Source of the DNA: Thermoplasmata archaeon
GTDB lineage: Archaea > Thermoplasmatota > Penumbrarchaeia > Penumbrarchaeales > EX4484-36
Reading direction: 5' to 3'
Assembly (NCBI GenBank): GCA_021160765.1
Contig: JAGHBW010000101.1
Span: 1-5,288, forward strand
DNA: 5,288 nucleotides
The notes under the pieces: model-generated
What the model was told of the DNA's origin: nothing
Databases searched by the model: none
Seen by the model: only the letters and a program-made list of their open reading frames with translations
Position numbers and translations under genes: made by a program
In this document: in pieces, positions 1 to 5,163 of the stretch
Numbering within the stretch: position 1 is the first letter of the stretch
How the letters are laid out: each line of letters starts with the position of its first letter

Positions 1-1282
1 GTTTGATCCTTATCTCCGGGTCAGTTGCGCCACTCAAGTACCTTTTCAGCAGGTCGCCATATCTATCATCCTGGAGATCTTTATAAGAAGGCATACATCC
101 AGTCTCCCCTATCCCACCGGCGATCTCCTGAGATAGACGTTTTGTCTCATAGGGAAGTGTACCCACGTGCACCTTGTTCACATTGGAAAGGAGCGTGCTT
201 GGCAGCCATATTCCAGAAGGGTGTTGCTCACCTAGAACGGAGGCGGCAACGCCAACGGCGAAGGTGGTCTCGTTGTTCACAACAATCTTTGCCAGTTCAG
301 CCCTGAAGGCCTTTTCCTGAAGGCCGTTGGCCCTTGCAATGAGAACTGAAGATGCAGCCATCAGGTCTCCCTGCCCCGCAACACACCCCCCTATTGAGGC
401 CCTGTACATTCTTATAAAGTTCATCACCGCTCTGCCAGAATACTTCACCTCCCCAGCCATGAAGACCCTCTCCCAGGGGATCCTAACATCGTCAAAGAGA
501 ACGTAGCTCTGCGTGATTCCTCCTCTTTTAACCGGAACATCCCATCCCTCCTCCATCTCCCTCCCATCAGAGGGGTGCCTTGCCTCAACGCAGGTTATAC
601 CCTCCTCGTCCCTTGGAACCACGAAGGAGACTGCGTAAGGCTCTTCCCCCTCCTTCATCCCTCTGCCAGGCAGAACGAAGATGTAGTTTGCAGCTGCAAC
701 CCCCGCAATCATTATCTTTGCCCCTCTCACCGTAATACCCTCATCGTCCTTCTCCACAATCTTAAGATAGGAGAGGGGGTCCTTCTGCCCCCCCGGACCC
801 TTTGTCCGGTCCCCTTTAGGATCTGTCAGTGCCCCGGAGAGGGTAATATCCTCCTTCTGCGCCCAGATTAGCCACTCTTTGAGCCTCTTGAAGTACTCCT
901 CCCCCCACACCACCCCATCACTGGCCATGTCATACGTAGTGGCCCACATGGCGTTTATGGCGTTCCACCCAACGCACCTACCCCCCGTGCATGTGCCAGT
1001 AAGGTTGAAGGCCGCCCTCTTCAGTTTACAGTTAGCCACCATATCCTCCGGAGTTTTTATCAGGGAAAGGTAGCGTGAAATCCGCTCTCCAGTCAGTGAA
1101 GACTTCTTGGAGAAGGTATCCCCCCACTCCTCGCTCAGGGCTGCCCAGAAGAGTTTCGCATGTCCCTCTACAGTTCTCCTAGTTGCAGGATGTGTGGTGA
1201 CATCCTCAATAAGCTCTCCGAACTTGTATATGTTCGGTCTCATCCTCCTCAAAGACTCCTTGTACTGCTCAGGCGTCCTCAT
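1..1282 (-). CDS. 4-hydroxybutyryl-CoA dehydratase / HpaB-family flavoprotein, partial (3' end beyond the left edge)
   Basis: The frame is open from an ATG at 1282 to the window edge: 427 codons of a family usually near 490 residues. By eye it aligns end to end with clostridial AbfD (4-hydroxybutyryl-CoA dehydratase/vinylacetyl-CoA isomerase), a homotetrameric FAD and [4Fe-4S] enzyme related to 4-hydroxyphenylacetate 3-hydroxylase (HpaB). Visible family marks are the N-terminal EQYKESLRRM segment, TDPKGDR (153-159, flavin region), QKDPL (166-170), FDDVRIPWERVF (263-274), SIGGC (296-300) and LSQEIAGG near the C-terminus. Three Cys match cluster ligands (C98, C103, C300), but the His ligand of AbfD is Tyr293 here, and residues matching AbfD T190, E257, Y296 and K300 are Ala193, Gln258, Ile297 and Val301. 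Family membership is secure. The specific dehydratase reaction is doubtful, and the region of AbfD Glu455 is outside the window. A weak GGTG lies 6 bases before the ATG. It may have its own promoter. Confidence 0.88.
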   Translation of the reverse strand, partial: MRTPEQYKESLRRMRPNIYKFGELIEDVTTHPATRRTVEGHAKLFWAALSEEWGDTFSKKSSLTGERISRYLSLIKTPEDMVANCKLKRAAFNLTGTCTGGRCVGWNAINAMWATTYDMASDGVVWGEEYFKRLKEWLIWAQKEDITLSGALTDPKGDRTKGPGGQKDPLSYLKIVEKDDEGITVRGAKIMIAGVAAANYIFVLPGRGMKEGEEPYAVSFVVPRDEEGITCVEARHPSDGREMEEGWDVPVKRGGITQSYVLFDDVRIPWERVFMAGEVKYSGRAVMNFIRMYRASIGGCVAGQGDLMAASSVLIARANGLQEKAFRAELAKIVVNNETTFAVGVAASVLGEQHPSGIWLPSTLLSNVNKVHVGTLPYETKRLSQEIAGGIGETGCMPSYKDLQDDRYGDLLKRYLSGATDPEIRIK

Positions 1283-1298
1283 CTAAAACACCAGAGAA

Positions 1299-1329
1299 GA
1301 GAAGGCTTTTAGCTTCTTTAAACCTTCTC
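1299..1329 (-). repeat. 7-bp inverted repeat between the LEA14-FN3 and 4HBD-family genes
   Basis: GAGAAGG (1299-1305) and CCTTCTC (1323-1329) are perfect inverted repeats with a 17-base spacer. The upstream-gene side overlaps its TGA stop (1328-1330). In the minus-strand transcript this could form a modest stem-loop at the end of the LEA14-FN3 message. No T-run follows it, so a classical terminator is not shown. The TATA-like box lies in the spacer. Confidence 0.3.
1316..1322 (-). promoter_or_regulatory. TATA-like box (TTTAAAG) for the 4HBD-family gene
   Basis: TTTAAAG on the minus strand is centred about 37 bases before the ATG at 1282. An archaeal TATA box sits about 25 bases before the transcription start, which would put the start near 1294 and give a leader of about 12 bases. 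The box lies just after the stop codon of the upstream gene, so this gene could be transcribed separately or by readthrough. Only box position and composition support it. Confidence 0.4.
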
Positions 1330-2200
1330 ACGGTATGGGAACGATCCTTGTGGTGGCCGACACCTCATTGGAGTCTGCGTGGAGGCCCGCCACATTGTAC
1401 ACCCTTATCTTGAAGTAGTATGTTGTTCTGGGCTGCAGGTTCTCAACAGTGTACTCAGTTGTGTCCTGATCCTCTATCACCCCGGCAAGGGTGTTTGAGG
1501 ATATCTGAAAGTTCTTCTGCGTGGAAAAGTGCACCTCGTACCTCTCAAAGTCCTCTCCAATATACCTGGACCATCGGAGTGTGACGGAGTTATGGGTCAC
1601 CTCAAAAGGAACCTCCAGAACCACTGGTGTAATCTCCCCCTCACCACACGAGGTGGAGAAGGTCTCCGTCACATCATACGGTATGGTGAGAACCTTCCAG
1701 GTGTAGAGACCAGCGAACTTCGCCGGAACCATAACCTCACCTTTCAGTCTCAGATGCACAACCTCTTTTCCCAGTACGCTGTCAAGAACGCTCCCCAGAT
1801 CCTGAAGGTCAAAGAGGATCTCAAAGCTCTGGTTTGATTCCCCGGGGGGTATGGTGAAGGCACCCTTCTCCCCCTCCCCCAGGTATTCGCCCTCCACATA
1901 GATCTTATAGGTTATCCCCTGAAGCTCCAGCTCTTTTGAACGGGGGTTCTCAAAGGTGAACTGAAGCACTGCTCTGAAGACTGTACCTCCTTCGGGGGTT
2001 ATTGCTGTGATTCTCTTATCGGTGATCTGAAGGTCCTTAGCAACGGCGTATGTATAGGCTAGATCCACAACAACCCCAGATATGAGAAGAAGTGTGAGAA
2101 GCATCTTAAGGTATCTGAGCCTCTTGATCCTCTTTACATCCTTCTGAAGCTTCTTGATAGTCCCCTCCTCTTCCTCCTGTATATCCTCCTTTTTTGACAT
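1328..2200 (-). CDS. Membrane-anchored LEA14/WHy-domain and fibronectin type III protein
   Basis: This 290-residue protein has an acidic then basic, probably coiled cytoplasmic N-terminus (1-30), followed by one hydrophobic helix (about 31-53). Next is a LEA14/WHy (LEA_2) domain at about 56-180, recognised by FENP at 83-86, the GITYKIYVEGEYLGEG strand pair (95-110), and IPPGESNQSFEILFDL (117-132). Last is a fibronectin type III domain at about 190-286, with the core Trp210, YEVHFS (221-226), the turn NLQPRTTYYFKIRVYN (254-269) and a closing NEVSATT. The basic residues before the helix suggest the C-terminal part faces outside. LEA14/WHy domains are linked to desiccation and stress tolerance or lipid and protein contacts; FN3 domains mediate adhesion. 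The exact role is unknown. The ATG start is fixed by a strong AAGGAGGAGT Shine-Dalgarno five bases upstream (a 4-base gap to the ATG when the terminal T is counted). It ends in TGA. Confidence 0.9.
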   Translation of the reverse strand: MSKKEDIQEEEEGTIKKLQKDVKRIKRLRYLKMLLTLLLISGVVVDLAYTYAVAKDLQITDKRITAITPEGGTVFRAVLQFTFENPRSKELELQGITYKIYVEGEYLGEGEKGAFTIPPGESNQSFEILFDLQDLGSVLDSVLGKEVVHLRLKGEVMVPAKFAGLYTWKVLTIPYDVTETFSTSCGEGEITPVVLEVPFEVTHNSVTLRWSRYIGEDFERYEVHFSTQKNFQISSNTLAGVIEDQDTTEYTVENLQPRTTYYFKIRVYNVAGLHADSNEVSATTRIVPIP

Positions 2201-2204
2201 AGAT

Positions 2205-2214
2205 ACTCCTCCTT
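2205..2214 (-). promoter_or_regulatory. Strong Shine-Dalgarno of the LEA14-FN3 gene
   Basis: AAGGAGGAGT on the minus strand is close to a full complement of the 16S rRNA 3' end and lies four bases before the ATG at 2200. It is the strongest ribosome binding site in the window and confirms this start. Confidence 0.75.
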
Positions 2215-2237
2215 AGCGTAAAATAGCGCAGTCAAAA

Positions 2238-2245
2238 ATTTAAAA
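2238..2245 (-). promoter_or_regulatory. TATA-like box (TTTTAAAT) for the LEA14-FN3 gene
   Basis: TTTTAAAT on the minus strand lies about 41 bases before the ATG, preceded by a purine-rich GGGTGGGAAG in the position of a BRE. A start about 25 bases downstream would fall near 2216, leaving a 16-base leader that carries the Shine-Dalgarno. Two TAGCG copies on the plus strand (2214-2218 and 2224-2228), spaced 10 bases, lie around the predicted start and could be a small operator, though this may be chance. Confidence 0.5.
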
Positions 2246-2262
2246 CTTCCCACCCTAAAATT

Positions 2263-3033
2263 TCAAGGGATATAGTCAAGGCCGAATATGCCCAGGATGT
2301 CCAAGGAGGTGTCATCAAAGTTGTATTCAAGCCAATCGCGGTTCTTAACACCCCTTAAACCCTTTATCTTCAAGTAGAATCTCTTACCATCCTCCCTGAA
2401 GGATATAGTGCCGTCCATCACACTCTCTATAGCTGACACCTCCCCCTCACTGTGTATCCCGGCAGAGATGTCATAGCAGGCGACACCCCGATATGTCTTA
2501 TTTCTAGCCACAATGGCGTGGAGGAAGTTCATAAGGTGGTCAAGCCCCTTCTGCCTCAGCATAGGTGTTAGGGAGTCCAGTATAATCCGATGGTAGTAGA
2601 ACCTCCCCTGAAGGCTTCTCTGAAACTCCTCAATAGCTCTAGCTATCTCCTGCAGAGCCCCCGGGCCGGAAATATATTTGGCGTAAGGGTTGTTCCCGAT
2701 CATCCCCACACTTTTTGAATAAGCGTCAATGTATTTCACTAACCCCTCCTTCTCCCTCTCCTTCAATTTGGGATAAAATCTTATCAAGTTCTTTCTGGCG
2801 GTTGTTGTGGTGTAGCGCGTTAAAACGATAAGGGAGGGCACGCCCCACTTGAGCCCTTCTGCAATGAACTGATAGAGAAAGCTCTCCTTGCCCACAAAGG
2901 GGGGTCCATAAATGAGAACATTGGATTTTATAGGGAACCCGCCGGAGATTATTTCGTCAAGTTTCTTTGCCCCTGTAGAGACAACTTGGATCTTCCTGCC
3001 ACTTTTTGGCCTCTTCTGCACCGGTGTTTTCAC
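2263..3033 (-). CDS. KaiC/RAD55-like single-domain P-loop protein with a degenerate active site
   Basis: From a GTG at 3033 this is 256 residues, a single RecA-like KaiC domain. After a basic tail comes VSTGAKKLDEIISGGFP, the usual KaiC-family opening. The Walker A loop is GPPFVGKES (43-51), with Glu50 where Ser or Thr normally follows Lys. Walker B is IILDS (150-154, Asp153). The segment after the second strand reads LTRYTTTTAR, where KaiC has its catalytic Glu pair. A later stretch, ESVMDGTISF, matches the AD/DG strand of the family. Members are thought to act in signalling or regulation through nucleotide binding; no partner is evident here. The start is uncertain: GTG 3033 has AGGAG eight bases upstream and a TATA box at a fitting distance. 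A TTG at 3051 in the same frame, preceded by GGTGAGAG, would add six residues. It ends in TGA. Confidence 0.85.
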   Translation of the reverse strand: MKTPVQKRPKSGRKIQVVSTGAKKLDEIISGGFPIKSNVLIYGPPFVGKESFLYQFIAEGLKWGVPSLIVLTRYTTTTARKNLIRFYPKLKEREKEGLVKYIDAYSKSVGMIGNNPYAKYISGPGALQEIARAIEEFQRSLQGRFYYHRIILDSLTPMLRQKGLDHLMNFLHAIVARNKTYRGVACYDISAGIHSEGEVSAIESVMDGTISFREDGKRFYLKIKGLRGVKNRDWLEYNFDDTSLDILGIFGLDYIP

Positions 3034-3041
3034 CTTTGTTG

Positions 3042-3046
3042 CTCCT
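3042..3046 (-). promoter_or_regulatory. AGGAG ribosome binding site favouring the GTG start at 3033
   Basis: AGGAG on the minus strand lies eight bases before GTG 3033 and inside the coding region if TTG 3051 is used instead. It is the main reason for choosing the shorter start. The competing signal is GGTGAGAG upstream of 3051. Confidence 0.5.
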
Positions 3047-3067
3047 TGCAACGTCTCTCACCCCGCT

Positions 3068-3074
3068 CTTTATA
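3068..3074 (-). promoter_or_regulatory. Proximal TATA-like box (TATAAAG) for the KaiC-like gene
   Basis: GGGTATAAAG on the minus strand predicts transcription from about 3046, leaving a leader of about 13 bases that starts at the AGGAG before GTG 3033. If used, TTG 3051 could not be the start codon. It overlaps the edge of the inverted repeat arm at 3074-3083. Confidence 0.4.
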
Positions 3075-3142
3075 CCCTGAACTATAATCTCTCACCGTTA
3101 TTTAAAAATATAAGGTAAACAAGGGTTGGTGAAGTTCAGGGT
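3074..3142. repeat. 10-bp perfect inverted repeat with a 5-bp inner extension in the GAPDH/KaiC-like intergenic region
   Basis: ACCCTGAACT (3074-3083) and AGTTCAGGGT (3133-3142) are exact reverse complements. After an 8-base bulge on one side, TCACC (3092-3096) pairs with GGTGA (3128-3132), which directly adjoins the second arm. The remaining loop (3097-3127) is AT-rich and holds the distal TATA-like box. A transcript reading through from GAPDH could form this 15-bp bulged stem. A transcript starting near 3078 could not, because it lacks one arm. Its role as terminator, operator or leader structure is inference. Confidence 0.5.
3099..3108 (-). promoter_or_regulatory. Distal TATA-like box (TTTTTAAATA) for the KaiC-like gene
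   Basis: This AT-rich minus-strand stretch, within TTATATTTTTAAATA, stands out in the intergenic region. It predicts a start near 3078 and a leader of about 27 to 45 bases depending on the start codon. The U-rich run could equally help end the GAPDH transcript. Confidence 0.4.
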
Positions 3143-3149
3143 GCGGGGA

Positions 3150-4172
3150 CTAGGAGAGCGTCCATCCAACTCCAAGTGTTTTGTCTGTTTTTCTTATGGA
3201 TTCTTCTTTATCCGCCATCTCAAACATTGACCTGATGGCGTCTATGTTCTCCGGAACAACATCAGACTCCTGATGCACCGCCTGGAAGTAATAAAGCGTT
3301 CTATTAACAATCTTCACAGCATCTCTCCAGATGATGGTTTCGTACATGTCGCCACGGGGCCGAAGCATATCCCGGGCCATCTCCATTACTTTGGCGGTGG
3401 ATTTAACACCAAGTGCCCCTGAGACGAAGGATATGCGGGGGTATCTTTCCCAGAGGGAGAGGATCTCCTCTTCTCCCACTTCCTTTGGGAGTTTGACTAT
3501 TATGCTGTGGAGGTGCATTATGGTGGTGGGAACCTTTACCGCCACAGTGTATATGTTCAGGTCAGGAATGACCGTCTGGACGTCCGGACCGTGATGAGAT
3601 GGGAGTTTTAGGGAGGGCTCTATTGCGTTGATCGGCCCTTTTGATGAATCCCAGGGGTCTGCGGCCCTTCTTATCATCACCGCCTGGACCTCCTCCACTC
3701 CCACCTCCTTTTTCAGCGGGTAGAGGGAGCGAACTAGAGCTGTTGTGTTGCATGAGACCACCCTGACGAACCTGCGCCCCCAAGCCTCCTCGTAGTTGGC
3801 ATAGGCGTTGAAGGAGACCCCCGCCACCTCATGTTTCTCCCCACCCTGGAATATGGCCTTCACCCCAGCCTTCTCGTAGAGGGGTTTATAGGTAGCGCCC
3901 ACCTTCCCCGGGGAGCAGTCAACAACAACGTCTGCTCTCTGAAGAAGGTCCTCTAGGGCCCCCTCTATTTTCATCCCGGCGTTCTCAAAACCTTCAATCG
4001 CCTCCTCTTTGGCCGCGTAGAGGGGGTATCCCCTCTCTCTGGCATGGAGGGCCTCAACCGTTGGTCGGGTCTTGGTGACCCCTACAACCTCCATGTCGTC
4101 CTGCAGGGAAACCGCATCGGCCACCCTCTTACCGATGGTGCCGTACCCGTTTATTGCCACCTTTACCTTCAC
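3150..4172 (-). CDS. gap: Type II (archaeal) phosphorylating glyceraldehyde-3-phosphate dehydrogenase
   Basis: The 340-residue product converts glyceraldehyde 3-phosphate, phosphate and NAD(P)+ to 1,3-bisphosphoglycerate reversibly in the cytoplasm. In many archaea it serves mainly gluconeogenesis. The Rossmann fold opens with AINGYGTIGKRVADA (6-20). The second strand ends GVTKTRP with Lys34 and no Asp, the pattern linked to NADP+ use in archaeal enzymes. The catalytic Cys is Cys141 in VVSCNTTALVRSL, and the active-site His lies in MHLHS (His220 or His222). The length is normal for the family. GTG 4172 is chosen because GGTGAGG lies just upstream and the Rossmann strand starts at once. An in-frame extension to 4259 would add 29 unrelated residues and overlap the transporter by 59 bases. 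Only 28 bases separate it from the EamA gene, implying co-transcription. It ends in TAG. Confidence 0.96.
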   Translation of the reverse strand: MKVKVAINGYGTIGKRVADAVSLQDDMEVVGVTKTRPTVEALHARERGYPLYAAKEEAIEGFENAGMKIEGALEDLLQRADVVVDCSPGKVGATYKPLYEKAGVKAIFQGGEKHEVAGVSFNAYANYEEAWGRRFVRVVSCNTTALVRSLYPLKKEVGVEEVQAVMIRRAADPWDSSKGPINAIEPSLKLPSHHGPDVQTVIPDLNIYTVAVKVPTTIMHLHSIIVKLPKEVGEEEILSLWERYPRISFVSGALGVKSTAKVMEMARDMLRPRGDMYETIIWRDAVKIVNRTLYYFQAVHQESDVVPENIDAIRSMFEMADKEESIRKTDKTLGVGWTLS

Positions 4173-4175
4173 ATG

Positions 4176-4182
4176 CCTCACC
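4176..4182 (-). promoter_or_regulatory. Shine-Dalgarno fixing the GTG start of GAPDH
   Basis: GGTGAGG on the minus strand lies three bases before GTG 4172, after an A7 run (AAAAAAAGGTGAGG). An overlapping ATG one base earlier reads ATG TGA and cannot be the start. Confidence 0.6.
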
Positions 4183-4200
4183 TTTTTTTGTGGTCGCACC

Positions 4201-5148
4201 CTAAGTGTCGCGGGGGATTTTAACCCTTGCCTTCTCCGGGCTTTGAACAATATACACACCGATAATAACTAGTAGGGAGAACAGGAGTGTTCGGATGTCA
4301 ACCCACTCCGCCATCATGGAGATGGCAATTCCCCCGGAGAAGAGCGGGATCAGGTAGGAAAAGTAGCTTAAACGGGAGATGGGATATCTTTCAATAAGCC
4401 TATACCATACGATCATAATAACCCCGCCAACAACCATTGAGAGAACAAGGAGTGAAAGCCAGATTATTGGCATTCCCAGGGGGGTGAGGGTGGGGTTCTC
4501 AACCCCAGTGAAGAGGATTACTGCCCCTATGGGGATGAACATGAGTGCAGAGAAGATGTTGCACCAGAAGAGGAGATTCATTGCTCCGTATTCCTTTAGA
4601 GTGTTTTTTATTAAAACGCCGCTTATGGCGTAGGAAAGGGCGGTGGAGAGTATGAGAAGGCCGCCCAATGTGGCGGAGCTTTTGAGAGCCTCCACACCCC
4701 CTCTACCGGTGCTGAGCAGAACAATCCCAGTGAACGACACAGCGGCCCCAAAAGCCTTCTTCCTCGTTATGGGTTCCTCAAGAAACTTAGCAGCCAGGAA
4801 CATGGTGAATATGGGGGAGGTAGATTGAAAGACAGAGGATAGTGTTGCAGCGGAGGAGGGTTCTAGGAGCATTATTCCGTAGTTCTGGGCGACGCTCGGA
4901 TAGGTTGTTGACAGAAAGGCGACGATGAGGGCGGTTCTAAGCGGCGCCCCCTTAGGGAACTTAAAACGCCAACCTAGAAGGGGGGAGACTGTTAGAAAAA
5001 AGAGCGCTGTTAAAATGGCTCTTATGGTTGCGAAGGTGAGGGGTGGGAGGTAGAAGAGTGCATATTTTAGCAGGGGGAAGGAGGCCCCGAAGAAAAAGAC
5101 TGAGACGATGGCAAGGAGAAAGTCTCGTCTGCGATATCCTTCAAACAA
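4201..5148 (-). CDS. EamA/DMT-superfamily transporter (10 transmembrane helices)
   Basis: This 315-residue, strongly hydrophobic protein has the two-fold EamA repeat: first half about 11-145, second half about 160-301, with five helices each. The family's half-end motifs are clear. They are EPSSAATLSSVFQSTSPIFT (96-115), the charged LEEPITRKK loop (123-131) then a helix ending GIVLLSTG. The second copy is RYPISRLSYFSYLIPLFSG (254-272) followed by AEWVDIRTL and the final helix. Members are drug/metabolite transporters, often exporters of amino acids or other small metabolites; the substrate cannot be read here. The TTG at 5148 is the only plausible start: the frame is closed upstream by TAA at 5164-5166, and no ATG or GTG occurs before the first helix. 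GGGGGTGGAG lies just upstream. It ends in TAG, 28 bases before GAPDH, and starts 15 bases after the zinc-ribbon frame, suggesting an operon. Confidence 0.92.
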   Translation of the reverse strand: MFEGYRRRDFLLAIVSVFFFGASFPLLKYALFYLPPLTFATIRAILTALFFLTVSPLLGWRFKFPKGAPLRTALIVAFLSTTYPSVAQNYGIMLLEPSSAATLSSVFQSTSPIFTMFLAAKFLEEPITRKKAFGAAVSFTGIVLLSTGRGGVEALKSSATLGGLLILSTALSYAISGVLIKNTLKEYGAMNLLFWCNIFSALMFIPIGAVILFTGVENPTLTPLGMPIIWLSLLVLSMVVGGVIMIVWYRLIERYPISRLSYFSYLIPLFSGGIAISMMAEWVDIRTLLFSLLVIIGVYIVQSPEKARVKIPRDT

Positions 5149-5163
5149 ACTCCACCCCCTTCT

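Noticed and set aside
575..1073. Plus-strand frames of 98 and 64 residues opposite the 4HBD-family gene
   Set aside because: They are antisense shadows of a well-supported gene, with no domain sense and no ribosome site.
3031..3096. 22-codon frame starting at GTG in the upstream GGTGAGAGA and ending in a TGA that overlaps GTG 3033
   Set aside because: The stop/start overlap is tempting as a leader peptide. However, the frame is very short, compositionally odd and would not be fully transcribed from the proximal TATA box; nothing else supports it.
3562..3783. Minus-strand 73-residue Gly-rich frame inside GAPDH
   Set aside because: It is an out-of-frame shadow of the GAPDH coding sequence, of low complexity, with no independent signals.
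4173..4259. N-terminal extension of GAPDH by 29 residues to an upstream start
   Set aside because: It overlaps the EamA gene by 59 bases, adds basic residues unlike GAPDH ahead of the Rossmann strand, and has a weaker start context than GTG 4172 with GGTGAGG.
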